Origin: Terana coerulea
Taxonomy: Eukaryota > Basidiomycota > Agaricomycetes > Polyporales > Phanerochaetaceae
Reading direction: 5' to 3'
Length of the DNA stretch: 64,000 bases
Assembly (NCBI GenBank): GCA_024811115.1
Contig: JAKOGH010000736.1
Location: forward strand, 1-64,000
Below, in pieces: positions 33,596-45,972 of this stretch. Below the pieces are notes generated by a model. It made no database searches and was not told the DNA's origin. It saw nothing but the letters and a program-made list of their open reading frames with translations. Each line of letters begins with the position of its first letter. Position 1 is the first letter of the stretch. The position numbers were made by a program, and so were the translations under genes.

Positions 33596-36080
33596 TTACC
33601 GGCCGAAGATCTTGACCTTTACCCAGTCAGTTGCAACAAGCGCTCGATTGCGAAGTGAGAACAGCTTGCTCAGATATGCACTTCGCCAGAACAGGTACTG
33701 TATGACATATTGAGTGATCAGGCTGGGCAAGGGTAAGGCAAGAAAGTACATACCGTAGCAACACCAGCGGATGCAATCTGCAAAACAGGTCATCAATAAT
33801 TGATCACGGATTCGGCAAGCTGCTCACATTGCCAGAAGAGAAGAAGGGTAGGTCAGCAATGGCCTTGTCCGACCCAACATAACTATGATAGGACAGTGTC
33901 AGCAAGAAGTCTGCACACAAGCACATTGCCACATACGCCAAGGACCCCTGATGAGAGTACTTGAAGGGTCGGATCTTATCCAGCTTTGCAGCCTGGCTCT
34001 CAAGCGATTCAACCTTCGAGGCCTTCTCCGGCACGTCATCATTCAAATTCTTGACCTCCTCAAGGTCGTCTTTGACCGCGTCGCGCTTGGCGAGCTGCTT
34101 GAGAACACGGGCAAGGTACGAGCCTTCCTGAGCGGCGACCTGAGCAGTGGGAGCGTAAGAGGTTGCAGTGCAGTCGCCTATGGCAAAGACGCCGTCGGCG
34201 CCCTTCATACGGAGGATCTCTGAGAAAGCAATGAGCGAAATAGTGTGCCGGCCAACGGACGTATACATACCATCAACAGTGATACCTCTTCTGTTGGTTT
34301 GGTCCTCGGGAAGCTTGGCCATGAGGTCGCGGGTAATGCCACGGAGGGTGTTGCCCTACATATATGTGAATAACTCGGACAAATGTGGGTTATCAATGAC
34401 TCACGGCAGCCCAAACAACCATTCCGCAAGGTACCTCGGCGATAGTCTTATCAGGCATTTGGAGGACGACCGACTTCTCCTTGACCTCCTTCACCATGGT
34501 CTTCGTTAAAATGTCAATCTTGGCCTCCTTGAACGTCGATTCCGTGTAGTCGATGAGTTGCTTGCTGAACATGGGGAGTACGGAAGGGAGAGCCTCGACG
34601 AGGCTGATGCGGATGGAGTCGGCAAGCTCAGGGTACCATGAACGAAGGTCATCCTGAGTAATAATAAGAACATGCTAAAGAGAAAGCGAATGCGCGACGA
34701 ACCTCGAGGAAATCGTGAAGTTCACCGCTGTAGACTTGTCAATAAAATCGTGCCATGCAGAGATAACAACCTTGACGTGCCTCAGTTCAATGCCGGTTGG
34801 TCCTCCGCCGACAACAACCTGCGTACCATATGAGAACTGCGACTCAAGTCCACACGTCACTTCATACCATGTGCAGCAGACGTTCGACCTCTTCCTTACT
34901 CTGTCCGGGGAAGGCCGCGGACTCGAGGCCTGTGAAGCACTTGAGTGAATGTGGGTGACCGCCGGAGAATTGTACTTACAATCAAGAAAGCGACGTTGCA
35001 TCTATGGCAACCGTGTGAGCTGAGGCAAGTGACGAAGTGCAAGTCGGCGCACCTTTTCAGCATCTTCCAATTCCTTCATGAAGCATGCGTTCTCCTTCAC
35101 GCCGGGAATGTTGAAGGTCTGCACCTCTGCGCCGACAGCGTAGACAAGATAGTCATACTTCATGGTGGTGGAGGAGATGAGACCCTTGACCTCAGAAGTA
35201 TCTGCGAGGCGTCAGTGATGTACATGTCAACCAAAGAGACAAAAGTACATACCGCTAAAGGTTACTGTCTTGTTAAGAGGCTATCACAAGTGGACATGTT
35301 AGCATTAACATGCGGTCAAAGAATAAAGCGGTCCTACATCAACATCGGTTGCGTGAGCCTCGATAACGTTGACCTGACGGGCCTTGTGACGCGTCAAGTA
35401 GCGGGTAGCTGTGATAAAGACGATGAGTACGAGAGTTGCGGGAGAGCAGATAGGCATACGTTGAAGAATAGAACGCGGGCTCAGTGTTCCAGTCGCCACG
35501 CTGGGAAGCAAGGGGTAAACAAGAAGTAGTTCCTGGGACTAATCACGAACTAGACGAGAGTTAGCTCTTGAGAACCAGTGAGAAAAGTAGGAGTGTATGC
35601 ACGCACAACGTTGTAGTCCGCAGTGTCCAAATTCTTCAATAGGCTTGTCGCACCCCAACCGCTACCAACGACTACCAGGGTCTTCTTTGACGGGTCATGA
35701 GGATGTTGAGGCCCGGGTGTGCGATCCTTGTAGGCAACGTAGTAGAGCAAACCTGTTGCGGTGACAATGGTGAAGAGTGTGACCCGTCCAGTGGTTTGCA
35801 GAATTCGCTGCCATCTTGACTGGGCGGGAGGAGGGGGCGGGGAGGAGTCTTAAGTTTGGGGTGTTAACAGGAACGCTGAGGTGGTAGAATGGGTCTTATA
35901 CCAGAGGCGCCGCTTCAGTAGACGCAAGACGTTTGGGCAGTCTCGTGAGCGAGGCCCGAGCGGTCGATCTAGACCGCAGAAGATTCCGGCCGACTTGTGC
36001 GCGAGCTTTAGGAGACCGTGAATATTCGCCAATTTTCGAGGTTCCCAGAGATGATGTAACGCACCACGAGCAAGCTGCAT
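33596..36080 (-). CDS. NDE1: External-type alternative NADH:ubiquinone dehydrogenase (NDH-2), mitochondrial
   Basis: A single-polypeptide FAD enzyme of the inner mitochondrial membrane that oxidises NADH and reduces ubiquinone without pumping protons. Visible signatures are the FAD Rossmann motif ([18 protein letters not shown]), the NADH-binding [11 protein letters not shown], the second FAD block [11 protein letters not shown] near the C-terminal third, and the C-terminal helix ending VKVKIFGR that anchors NDH-2 enzymes. At least eight short introns interrupt it. The only ATG (36080) is in the wrong frame for the exon. Splicing out 36006-36064 (GTGCGT...CTAAAG) gives [20 protein letters not shown], an Arg-rich, acid-free mitochondrial presequence, so I prefer that start. 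The last exons join as [20 protein letters not shown]. Which face of the membrane it uses is an inference from family resemblance. Confidence 0.93.
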
Positions 36081-37848
36081 TTTGAGGAGGGATTAGTTCA
36101 CCTTGAGGTGAAGGGAGTAAGAGTAGTGGTCGAGGAAAGAGAGTGAAGTGCAAGCGTCAAATATTTTGCGTGCGTCGAGTCTTGTCGTCACTCCGACTCC
36201 GGTCGCACACGGTTCGCGCTGGGTGCAGCTTTCCCAAACCATCTCTTTTCATGTTGCACCGCAGAACGACCTGACAGCAAAATTACCACGGATAATCGCA
36301 ACTACGGAGTTCAAAATGATCTCTGCTGTCTCCCCTACCCCTCTTTTGGATCTACGGATGTGGTGAGCCGACCCGGGTGCGATCTGTGGCAGAGCGAGGA
36401 TTGGTTCGGTGTTGGTAGGACATAGCTTCTCGTCTTGCGGCGATACGGTCGGCATCGTGACACGAGAAGACTCAGAGTGAGTGTTAAACACCTCCGTTCA
36501 ATAGCTCAAGTTCTGGAATATATGCTCACTAGTGCGTACCAATCAGTGACCGCTGGTACATTCCAACGGTCATTGCAGCAAGCTACAGAGAGCCCACCGG
36601 CTCAATCGTCTCGACAGTCCTTCAGTGCATCGCCACACTCACTCAACTCGCAATGTCCTCTCCAGGTGGATGTCTCGCAGAACTGCTCGTACACTGCCTT
36701 CTCCATTCGAAGGATACAGATATCGTACATAGGCCCACTCAATCTGCGATATCGGAAGCGTCTCTGATCGGTCATTGAAGATGCAACCACACTCGGTCTA
36801 CCACAGTTTACTCGGCACCGAATGGGCGTGAAACTGTCTTTCTTGCCGGCTCTGGACCAATGACTTTCCCTTGATCTCGCCGCGTCGACACGCCATATCC
36901 GAATAACTACGTCACTCTATTCCTCGGTCACAGCTCAAATCATGTACGCCAACCCGACCCATTGGCCCCAACGTAGCTCTCATAGGCTCGTACTATATCG
37001 GATACACAGAAAGTGTCCTGGACAACGACACAGACAAGTTACAGCAACAGTATTAGTCTGCGTCTAGCTGGCCGACAACCCTTGGGATCTGTATAACGCG
37101 GACGTCGTTCTGGCTCACTGGGCACGCTTCAAGTTTGCAACTAGACGCAGTGCACCTCAGCACATGGATAGGCTTGCCGCGATTGGTGACAGTGTCGCGA
37201 TTCTACGTAGATGATGTAGGGCTTTATGCAATGCTTTTGGCACATCTTGCAGATATGACGTGCTTGTGCGTTGACTTCGATGGCTTCCAGAGCCAAGATC
37301 AGTAAGTATTCACGAATCCTGTAACTTGCGTGTGCAAAAGCGCTGCTGCGCTCATGATTACGCATCTAGACCTACTCTGACGAGTACTTGCGTCGCACAG
37401 ATAATCTGACGGCAGGGCAAGGTTCCGTTCTGTTTGCATCCCTGAAGAAATACTGCACAACATGAGGACCACAGATGACATCTCATGCAAGCATTAATGG
37501 ATATGATGGGTATCATGATGCAGAATGCATTACTGTAACGGCAGTGCAACCCGCTGGGGGCGAGTCTACGACAGCACGAATGCGACAAGTATGATACTAC
37601 AGTCTACGGATAACGATCACTGGTGATGCAGGATTATTTACATCATGTGCTTTAGCCCGCAGGCGTCGAGCCAGCTGAGCATGAAGAGAATCGGGTAAGT
37701 ATCGGCCGACGGTGGAGAACTCGCGTCAAGCAGGCTGCGTCGACCGCCATGCCATAAAGAAACCAAGCTGCGCCCGTTGCGAGGCCGGCGAAACGAGCAC
37801 AGGTATGCACAGCATCGGGATAAGGGCTCCCGGAAACGAAGACACCGC
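36081..37848. other. Intergenic region
   Basis: Upstream of the NADH dehydrogenase and downstream of the glucanase. No convincing gene was seen. A plus-strand frame around 37108-37305 is open and contains an RFYVDDVGLYAM segment, but nothing around it supports a gene. Confidence 0.45.
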
Positions 37849-38942
37849 TCAGTTGACGGTGTTGTAGGTCTGACCAAGTGCGGAGAGGTTATCGGCGTTA
37901 TCAACGAGGATATCCTGGCCAGCCATGAAGTACGCGTAGCGTTCCACAGATTTGAGGCCATCGAGGAAAGGTAACATCTGACCAAGGAATTTTTGCTGGT
38001 CAGCGGTCGAGCCAGAAGCACCGAACTGCAAGGGTGTGCTCAGATAACCAATATCAAACGTGATGAATTTCTGACATACCTCAGTGATCCAGGCAGTCCT
38101 GTTGTACCTGGTGCTCATGGTGTTGATGTAATTCTGAAAGTAGGCGACGTTCGTGGCTGAGTCGTAAATGTGGAAGGCAACGCAGTCGATGTGGCACCCC
38201 GTGCAGAGGCTCATGAACTGATCCAGCCAAGCCTGACCCATAGGAGCGGGGCCATTGGTGACAGCCGGCGAGCAGAGCTTGGCCTTGCCAGCGAAAGGCT
38301 CCATGTACTTCTTCCAAGCGGTGACGGCATCGGACGGGGACAAGTTCGACTGCGCGCCGAGGTCGGGTTCGTTGAAACTGAGCGGTAATCAGCGTGCTGC
38401 ATGTGGTTTTGCATCGGCGTGAGACATACCCAAGCAAGTGCGTTGCGCCGGCGGCAATGGCGGCTGCGGCGTTGTCATTCCAGTTGTTGACGTGGTTCGA
38501 GTCAGCGCCCCAGAGCTGGGGGATGAACTCGATGTGGGAGGGTAGCTCGCCACCGGGAACTGGAGACCAGTCATACGCCCAGGCAACCCTTGTAAAGCGC
38601 TTGTTCGTCAATCTGCTCGATCTGCCAAACGAGAGAGTTGTCTCACTTGTTTCCAAAGTTTTTAACCGCGCCGGCGTCATTGTAGGAGACACCACGCTTG
38701 CTGTTGCCGCTACCAGAGGAGGGGGCAGACGTGGAAGTAGGCTGGCCAACACTATGTGGGAGGAGTCCCGTGAGGGTAAGCTGGGTATGCGACACAATCC
38801 ACGCTCACGTTGTGGGTTTGGAAGGAGGTACGAATGTTGCAGACGGTCCAGTACGGCGGTGAAGGTGACCAATGTGGGCATGCCCTTCAGCAATACCAGC
38901 ACATGCAAGAGCGAGAGAAATGAGGGTCGCTGAGAACTTCAT
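37849..38942 (-). CDS. Asl1-type glycoside hydrolase (GH128), secreted beta-glucanase
   Basis: A secreted cell-wall glucanase of the family that cleaves beta-1,3-glucans. The first exon encodes a signal peptide (MKFSATLISLALACAGIAEG), followed by a Ser/Thr/Pro linker and then the catalytic (beta/alpha)8 domain: GVSYNDAGAVKNFGNK, VAWAYDWSP, FIPQLWGADSNHVNNW. FNEPD follows at the predicted acid/base Glu, then HIYDSATNVAYFQNYI and WITE followed by FGASGS at the predicted nucleophile. The end reads ADNLSALGQTYNTVN. Four introns were resolved (after PTT, within GNK, after THLLG, after WITE), each 50-60 bp with GT...AG. Length of about 280-290 residues fits single-domain members. A TATA-like element is at about 39294-39301 on the minus strand. 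Confidence 0.92.
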
Positions 38943-40408
38943 GTCGGTTACTTGGGATCGGCGAAAAAGCGAATGGCAGTATCGGGCTACGTGTTCGAAA
39001 GAATGTGAGGTCAAAGAGAGACAGGGCCAAGGAGCACGGCCGGTAAGTGAAGCTAGAACGAAGCCTAGGTGGGGGATGGAAGGCGGGTTGGAAAACTGAA
39101 CGATAGAGTTCAAAGGTGTGCGATTTTAATAACATCGGGACGCTTACGTAAGGTTGTGGTATAATTAGGATGTCGTTTCGGCGCCTTGGTGGCGTCGAGA
39201 GGCACTCCCTGGCGACGCTCGAGGGGTTCCAGACTCCTGTAAAGCTGAACAGGCGGGCGTGTTGTGTACTTCAGAGAGTGCAGGCTGCAGCCCTTATATA
39301 TCTGTTCTTCACGTTTGAGCCTCATTGTCAGAAATATTCTCTGACTGGAGTCCTAGCGTACCTTCATAATTCCAGCACGATGTGAACGCTCCCGCCCATA
39401 TCGAACCGCACAGTTCACATCATGTCACGGACAGATTTCGACGTGGTCCGTGCGTGTCGCCGACAACTCTACTTCCCGTTTTCGCCGCGTAAATATGGAT
39501 AATCTTTTGAGATGGTTACTGTCGTTGCCTCATCTGTGAGGCGGGCATCTGGAGGAAGATGGTCCCGTACCGGGTACTTACTTGAAGGCTGATCATCGCT
39601 GCTTGCCCACTTTGCGGAGTCCTTGCGGACTCCGAAGTAGATCGCTCTCTAAGCGCCAGTGCTTCGAGCTTGTGTCGTGTATGGAACGTTCTCCACATGA
39701 AACAGCGTGATCCTCATCCCTGACATCATGTAACAGGTGCTATGAGTCAAACCTTGCAGAATTTTGGTTAGCTATTCTCATGAAACGAATGCTCAAGAAC
39801 GCACCGGTGACTGTCGTCGACGATTATTGGCTCCGAATCATATCTGGCGACCGAAGAACAGCTCCTGACAACTGCTCTTGCTCTCTAAACCGCCGTTATA
39901 CGCGTGCAAACTGGCAAACCAGACTCGGCCGATTGGTGAGACCGAAGGCGCCGCACGTACATTTGCCAGCCGTTAAGCGTGTTCAGCCGGCGCGACGGCA
40001 CAGTCGTGATTATCTCCGTGAGGGCGGTAGGGAACCACATGCCAGTGAGTCGTGAAAACAATGACGGTCGTGATGGTGGAGGTGGTGGTCGAAGACGGCG
40101 AGTCGGCGACCACGACGCTTGGATCCATCGCCGGTACGAAAGAAGAGGGAGGCGCGTCAGAGAGCGCGTCCGAGCAGCGTCAACTCGGCGAACTCCGCTA
40201 CGCTACGTAGGATTCTCGCCGCCTCAAGATCGCTCACTTGCCTCACACTGTTGGACCTCCTCTTCGCCGTTCTGGATATGTATTTATATCGGCCGGACGC
40301 TCTCGGACTCTTGACTCTTGTGCACACGTCCCGCCCACGCCCTCGCCCACGCCCTCGCCCACGCCCGCACCCACGACCGCTTACTGACCTCTGTACGATT
40401 CACCCGCG
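38943..40408. other. Divergent intergenic region
   Basis: Upstream of both the glucanase (minus) and the first SPT small-subunit-like gene (plus). No gene recognised. It contains TATA-like sequences near 39294 (minus) and 40276 (tatttatat, plus) and the 12-bp minisatellite at 40332-40379. Confidence 0.5.
40332..40379 (+). repeat. 12-bp tandem repeat upstream of an SPT small-subunit-like gene
   Basis: Four units of CGCCCACGCCCT (the last two diverged) lie 29 bp before the start codon at 40409, so probably in the 5' untranslated region. The repeat is pyrimidine-rich and GC-rich. Confidence 0.8.
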
Positions 40409-40824
40409 ATGAAGAACTCTCTGCAATACTGGAAAAGCGAGCCTACCACCATCGCTGTGCTCTTGGGCATTCGAGATGCCCTACCGTCCGCCCAAGAGCG
40501 CAGTCGGTGCATTTTTTGGAGGTGGAGGGTGTGGCTGGAGACCACTACAGGTCTCTCGCTCCTGGAGCCTTGGGAGAAGATCACTATTCGTGAGTGACCG
40601 TATCCACATCCATCGTTCGAGTTTCTGAAAGCCATTCAGTTCTAATTTTCTACCTGCTGCTCACTATCAGTATCACCGGCATATACAAGTTTCTACCCCA
40701 GCAAGTGGATGTGCTCAAGGAACGTTCAGTGTACTACTTCTTCGGCCAGGATGCGGACAAGTCTGTATACGTACAGCGGCTTGTCGCGGGCTTAGTGGGA
40801 AATACCTCCTCCCAAGAGCTTTAA
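40409..40824 (+). CDS. Serine palmitoyltransferase small-subunit-like protein A
   Basis: A small protein of 121 residues from two exons (40409-40589 and 40640-40824; intron of 50 bp). The central signature WLETTTGLSLLEPWEKITI, followed by a hydrophobic helix (LIFYLLLTISITGIYKFLPQ) and YYFFGQD, resembles the small activating subunits of serine palmitoyltransferase. The family hallmark is a membrane-entry helix, 'LEPWE', and one transmembrane helix ending at a Pro-Gln. These subunits sit in the ER with the two large subunits and set activity and acyl-CoA chain preference in the first step of sphingolipid synthesis. Assignment is by motif only. A paralogue lies 9 kb away (49258-49745). Confidence 0.8.
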
Positions 40825-41239
40825 GTCGCTCTTATACGATGGCTCTTTGTGTGTTACGTTGCCGGTATAATCACTGTGAGTCCTTTCCACCTCTAAAATT
40901 GATACTGTGCTCGGTGCAGTTGTTGATGTCTCGGTTTGAAGGTATAACAACGCTCTAGCGTTTTATACCAGTACTCCGAACATGCCTGTTTGTTAGCACC
41001 TTATCTTCCTCGTAACCCTTCGCTTCATTACCATCACAACCTACCAGTTTCCCTATGCAATGACATGTCTATAACTTCCAGTTGATCGTGTCATCATCGC
41101 TGGAATATGAATGCGTCTTGTAAGGCTCACTGCTCAGCGTACAGTTATCACAAGAGCAATCTGTAGAGCGAGAATGGGAAGGTAAAACGTATGGAATAAA
41201 ATTAGATGACGAATATATGCCATGGTGTCCAGTAGAAAT
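40825..41239. other. Convergent intergenic region
   Basis: Between the 3' ends of the SPT small-subunit-like gene A and the mitochondrial ribosomal protein gene. No gene was recognised. It presumably holds both 3' untranslated regions. Confidence 0.5.
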
Positions 41240-42339
41240 CTACTGCCTGTTCTCAGGCATACGCGCCAGCTGGCTTTTGCTGCGAATTCGCGGACGGCGT
41301 TGGGCATACCATTCCCAGGCGAAACGGACAAGCGCACCATCCGCAGGGTAAGGCGTGGGGATTTCCGAGTACCCGGGACGGGCAGTGGGATGGCGGACGT
41401 AGATAACGGAGCATGCCAGGAAAGACACCTCAAGATACGCCGGAATAAATATCCACGGTGAAGCGTACTCCGGCAAGTTGAAGGATGTTAGGTTTTGCGC
41501 CTCCTTGGGTGCGAGCTTGGGCTTCAAAGCAGGTTCATCTACAGCGCCAGACGAAGTTTGAGATGCGGTGCCCTCCTCCGATCCCACAGCTACCTGTGCT
41601 GCTTTATCCGCAGTGGTTTGCTGGGAGTGTGACACGGAGCGCAAAAACCGAATGGCTTCAGGGTTGACGGACACCATATCTCCAGGCGCAAGACGCGTGT
41701 TTGCACTTGAGTGCTGTTCTTCATATTCAGCGACGTGCTGCGACGGTAACGAGCGAACAGCGCACCTTCTTGCCATTGAGCAACACATCTCCGTGTATAA
41801 CCAATCTCCGTGCCTCATAAACACTCGATGCCATGCACGCCCGGAAAATCACGACGTCTATTCGCCGCTCAACCTCGGTAAACATCAAACTCCCGACCGG
41901 GGCGAGTTTCTTGTGATGTTCCTCCTCCTGCTGCTTCTCCTGAGCATCCACCACGGTGTCCTTGCGAGCCCACTTGGCCATTGTAATTGACGCGGGGTTG
42001 GTGAGCGAGCCGCGCTTGGGGGCAACGTCTGGTAACGACTGAGGGAGATACCACCGCTTGAAGATCGTTTCGTTAATGTGGTCACCATGGTAGCCACGAA
42101 CGAGAGCCTTAGCCAACCATCGCTTTTGGAACAGCGTGCCCTCCTTGTTCATGAGCGAGTCCGGGGTAACCTGAATGACTTCCTTCATACGCAGACCGTA
42201 CGAACGGTGGTAGAGGTTGTACAAATTCCGGGGAGACCAGCTCTACAACCGGCGTCATTTTAAGTCGTGGAGTCAGCGAGAGTAGACATACCATGCGAGG
42301 AATGCATCTTTTGAAGCTGAAAAGGGTTTTATCCCGCAT
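41240..42339 (-). CDS. NAM9: Mitochondrial small ribosomal subunit protein uS4m
   Basis: The mitochondrial homologue of bacterial ribosomal protein S4, which binds 16S-type rRNA early in small-subunit assembly. Three exons (42292-42339, 41766-42242, 41240-41713) give 332 residues. It starts MRDKTLFSFKRCIPRM joined to SWSPRNLYNLYHRSYG, typical of fungal members. GTLFQKRWLAKALVRGYHGD is followed by the S4 RNA-binding domain, RRIDVVIFRACMASSVYEA then RRLVIHGDVLLNGKK, and after the second intron (41714-41765) HSSANTRLAPGDMVSVNPEA. The long C-terminal part with SPWIFIPAYLEVSF and LVRFAWEWYAQRRPRIR is the mitochondrial fungal extension. It shares a 164-bp divergent promoter with GCP2. Confidence 0.95.
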
Positions 42340-42503
42340 GGCTGGAGGCGGGAGTGACCACGGCTCTTCAGAGGTGGGGGAATGCCAACACAATGCCAAC
42401 AAGTGAAAGCGAGAGCGCTTGTTGGCGGCTTGTTGGCGGCGGCGTGCCAGGAAACGCCCGTCATCCCGCCTTCTCTGCCGTCGGCCACTGCCCGCCCACA
42501 AGC
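42340..42503. promoter_or_regulatory. Bidirectional promoter between uS4m and GCP2 genes
   Basis: Only 164 bp separate two divergent start codons. Within it, GCCAACA occurs at 42384-42390 and GCCAACAAG at 42395-42403. The exact reverse complement CTTGTTGGC occurs twice (42418-42426 and 42429-42437). Such paired direct and inverted sites fit a dimeric binding site or a hairpin in a leader, but which is not known. Confidence 0.6.
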
Positions 42504-45500
42504 ATGAATCCCCACACGCCGGGACAGAGAGTACACCGCAAGAAGAACCTCGGGCTGTCGGCAAAGGAATATATCAAGGTCAGTCGTACCTGGGACGTCC
42601 TCCGAAGTCACGGTGCTAAGCCTGGCCACAGGTTACTGGTACCCTCGCGTCCGTCAGAAAGGGGAGGCATTATGAGGACGATCTGGAAGATGAGTTTGCC
42701 CGTGACGCGCAGTCTACAAGTGCTAGCAAGGGAAAGGGTGAGTGACAATTCTTTTGTCATCGTGCAGACCGTTGACTATCTGGGCAGGACGCGAAGAGCC
42801 TTCGTTCATTGCGGAGGCATCTTTTGTCAAGGCACCCCTGAACTCACGCGTTAGCTCCAGTACAGCGATACCGAAACTGAAAGGAAAGGCGAAACAAGAG
42901 AGCTTAGATCGTTTGCCTCTAGAGTTACAAGAATCGCTCATCCTAGAAGACCTCCTGTTCGTGCTTATGGTGCGTAAGTCACATACGACCCATACCACCT
43001 GTAATACCGCGTTTGCGACATCGACTTCATTGTTGGCTGACCTATTGCTTGCAGGGAATTGAGGGAACATTTATCACTCACCCCACGGATTACTCGATCG
43101 AAGATGAAGATCCCCTGCAAGGAATGCGATTCGTTATTGCACCTACGCTAGGTACGCCCCGTTTGTAAGTCATGACACCCGTGCTAACGGCCTCCAGATC
43201 CATCATTGCGCGATTTAGTCGAGCGAATATTACCCTTGGCGACGTACTATACCGGCATTACTTCGTTTATCGAGGCGCGGAGTCATCTCGATTTCGGACT
43301 TGTGAACCATGCTTTATGCGCGGCGATACGGGAAATGCTGAAGGTGCGCCAATTCATGCTGGCACTGTTACACCATTAACCTCTTCTCAGGACTACCAAA
43401 CGCTTCTCGCGCAACTTGAACACGCCTTCAACACGTCCCATCAATTTACTCTTCAGAAGTTATGGTTCTACGTCCATCCGACTTTGCACGCCCTCTCTCT
43501 GCTGTACATGCTCACTTCGGACCTTGCTACCGCTGACGACCCCGCCGGTTCAGACTCTGCTTCATCTCCCAACTCCTCCGACGCCGAAGACGACGCGCGC
43601 AACGAGGCACTAGGACTCGGCGGCGCGAAGCTGAAGGCCGTCCTATCCGAGATAAACAAGACTACCTCGAACAATGTGGCCGTGAAAGGCGGAGAAGTGC
43701 TGGCCATCTTGCATGAGCGTTTGCATAACATGTCAGGAGATCCGGCCGCAAAAGAGCTGTACGGTGTGCTTATGGGAGCAGCCGGGAAACCTTACGTCGA
43801 CATGGTCCAACTATGGATACGCACGGGTAGACTTGTGGACCCCTATGAGGAGCTATGTGTAAAGGAGAGCAAATTCATCGACCGCGGGACATTGGAGATG
43901 GATTATACCGACGAGTATTGGGAAAGGCGTTATACCGTGAGATTTCCTGAATTACTGAGTGTACTTACATACTTATACGCTCTGTGTAGCTGCGCGATGG
44001 ATCGACCATTGGTGGCTCCTCTAAACGACATCAGGCAGGTGTTCCTCCACCACGATCATCCGGCGGCAAACTACCGGGCGGAGCGTGTATACCTCCTACC
44101 CTCGAACGATGGAAGCACAAAATGCTGTTAGCTGGAAAATATCTCAATGTCATGCGCGAATGCGGCATAGAGATCGGGAAGGATTCGACTCACCCTGGAG
44201 ACGGTGAGCTATTCATGGAAGACGACAGGTGAGCCGCGCCAGCACGTCGCAGGCAAGATCGCTAATCTACCCTTAGATTCTATAAGCAAATAGACGACGC
44301 ATATACCCACGCGAACAGAACGTTGCTGCGTCTCCTGCTTCGGGACCAACAGCTGATACCCCGACTTCGTTCTCTGAAGCGATATTTCTTTCTGTCGCAA
44401 TCATCGTTCTTGACGCATCTCCTCGACCTCGCCGGTAGCGAGATGAGGAAGTCTTCGAAGTCCGCCTCCATAGTGAAATTGCAAAGTCTACTTGACCTCG
44501 CGCTGAGCACGGATGCCCAAGGCGAAGACGCTATGTTTCGGGACGACGTACGAGTTACGATGGCTACTAGTGGCCTGTACGACTGGCTGTTGAAGGTTTT
44601 GAAAGTGAGCGGAGCTATCGGCGGCGAGGATGGCGAGGGTGGCACTGCTCACCTATATGAAGACAATAAGAAAGACAAGAACGATAAGAAGCAGCAGATG
44701 TTGGGTAAGCTGGTAGTTGTCTACCAGACTGAACTGACTGTATTTTGGCAGCAATCGACGCCCTGACACTGGACTACAATGTCAAGTTCCCGCTTTCACT
44801 CGTAATCTCGAGGAAAACCATTCTTCGATACCAACTCATTTTCCGATTTCTTCTCCACCTGAAGCATGTCGAGCAGTCGCTTACCAACATGTGGACGGAC
44901 CAGATGACTGCTCCATGGCGCAATCTCACTCGTGCCGCCGGCCAGTCCTCTCGACCGCCGACACCTGGAGCCGGCACCCTTGACTGGCACGCGGACTTTG
45001 AGAACTGGCGGAGACGAGTGTTTTTGTTGCGAGCGCGGATGCTCGCTTTCATACAGCAAATATTAGCGTTCGCGACTTTCGAGGTGCTGGAGCCTAACTG
45101 GCGAAAGCTCGAAGGGAAGCTTGAGGCGGGGAAGGTGGACACTGTCGATCAGCTCTTGCGGGACCACGTGGATTTTCTAGACACTTGTCTAAAGGAGTGC
45201 ATGCTGACGAGCTCGAAGCTCGTTACGGTGAGCTCTAGTGGCAGACTCGTAATTATTATCTCTGATGTCTTGACAGGCCACCTCAAGACTGATAATCACA
45301 TGTTCCACATTCTCGCTATACGCTGCCTCATTCACCAAGGAAGCAAAGCAAGGGCTCAATGTGGCTGACAACCCAGAAGCGGATCAGTCCAGGGCTAAGC
45401 GGTGGGATACACTGGGCAAGTTTGAGACGCATTTCAATCATTGGTGAGTTTGCTGTCACCACTGTCAGGAATTGTCTGATTGCGGTTCGTATTGCGTAGG

Positions 45501-45602
45501 TTCAAGGTACATCTGAACTGCGTGCAGTTCTACGCGTCGAGCGAGAACGTTTCTTTGCTGCCACTTGTTGTTCGGTTAAACAGCATTAAACCCACGTCGT
45601 AG
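42504..45602 (+). CDS. Gamma-tubulin complex component 2 (Spc97/Alp4 family)
   Basis: A core subunit of the gamma-tubulin complex that nucleates microtubules at the spindle pole body. The first exon is MNPHTPGQRVHRKKNLGLSA... (42504-42578), then an acidic linker. The GCP N-terminal domain follows: LPLELQESLILEDLLFVLMG, DPSLRDLVERILPLATYYTG, FGLVNHALCAAIREML and LQKLWFYVHPTLHALS. Next come the diagnostic GRLVDPYEELCVKE and MDYTDEYWERRYTVR, then MLLAGKYLNVMRECG, the most characteristic GCP2 segment. The C-terminal gamma-tubulin-binding domain includes LRSLKRYFFLSQSSFLTHLL, LDYNVKFPLSLVISRKTILR, YQLIFRFLLHLKHVEQSL and LDTCLKECMLTSSKLV, ending VVRLNSIKPTS. Many introns of about 50-60 bp. Resemblance to GCP2 is closer than to GCP3 by these blocks. 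Confidence 0.94.
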
Positions 45603-45972
45603 GCGGAGTTCTCGTACACTCCTCTTGTGACCCTCGGACATTACCATCAGGCATGACCATCCACATCTGCCACCAATGCCTGGACCGGCTAGACCATAAA
45701 ATCATGGTCGGCGGTCCATCAAATGTTGATATATATTCAATCCCAGCATTTTGCTATCTGTTGGTTACGCACACTGGGAAGTCATATACAGGGCAAGCGA
45801 CAACTTGCTAAGCGGGAAGATTTGTGGCCAGATTTGGTCCACAGTATGATTTGAGTACATTATGTTGGTGTTCAATGGAATATAGCGGACGATATAGGAC
45901 TGGCCAGAATAATATCATAGGCACGAATAGAGACAATCACAGATGTCGCCAGAGGTCCTGGGTATATTGTGT
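45603..45972. other. Convergent intergenic region
   Basis: Lies between the stop codons of the GCP2 and myosin light chain genes, which converge. No gene was recognised. It must contain both transcripts' 3' ends. Confidence 0.5.

Noticed and set aside
34945..35529. A 194-codon plus-strand open frame
   Set aside because: It lies antisense to the NADH dehydrogenase exons and introns, has no family resemblance, and is explained as a shadow of that gene.
37108..37305. An RFYVDDVGLYAM segment reminiscent of a reverse transcriptase active site
   Set aside because: No other reverse transcriptase motif is found on either side, so the Y-V-D-D is most likely chance.
38394..38933. A 179-codon plus-strand open frame
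   Set aside because: Antisense to the first exons of the GH128 gene, whose motifs and splice sites are clear on the other strand.
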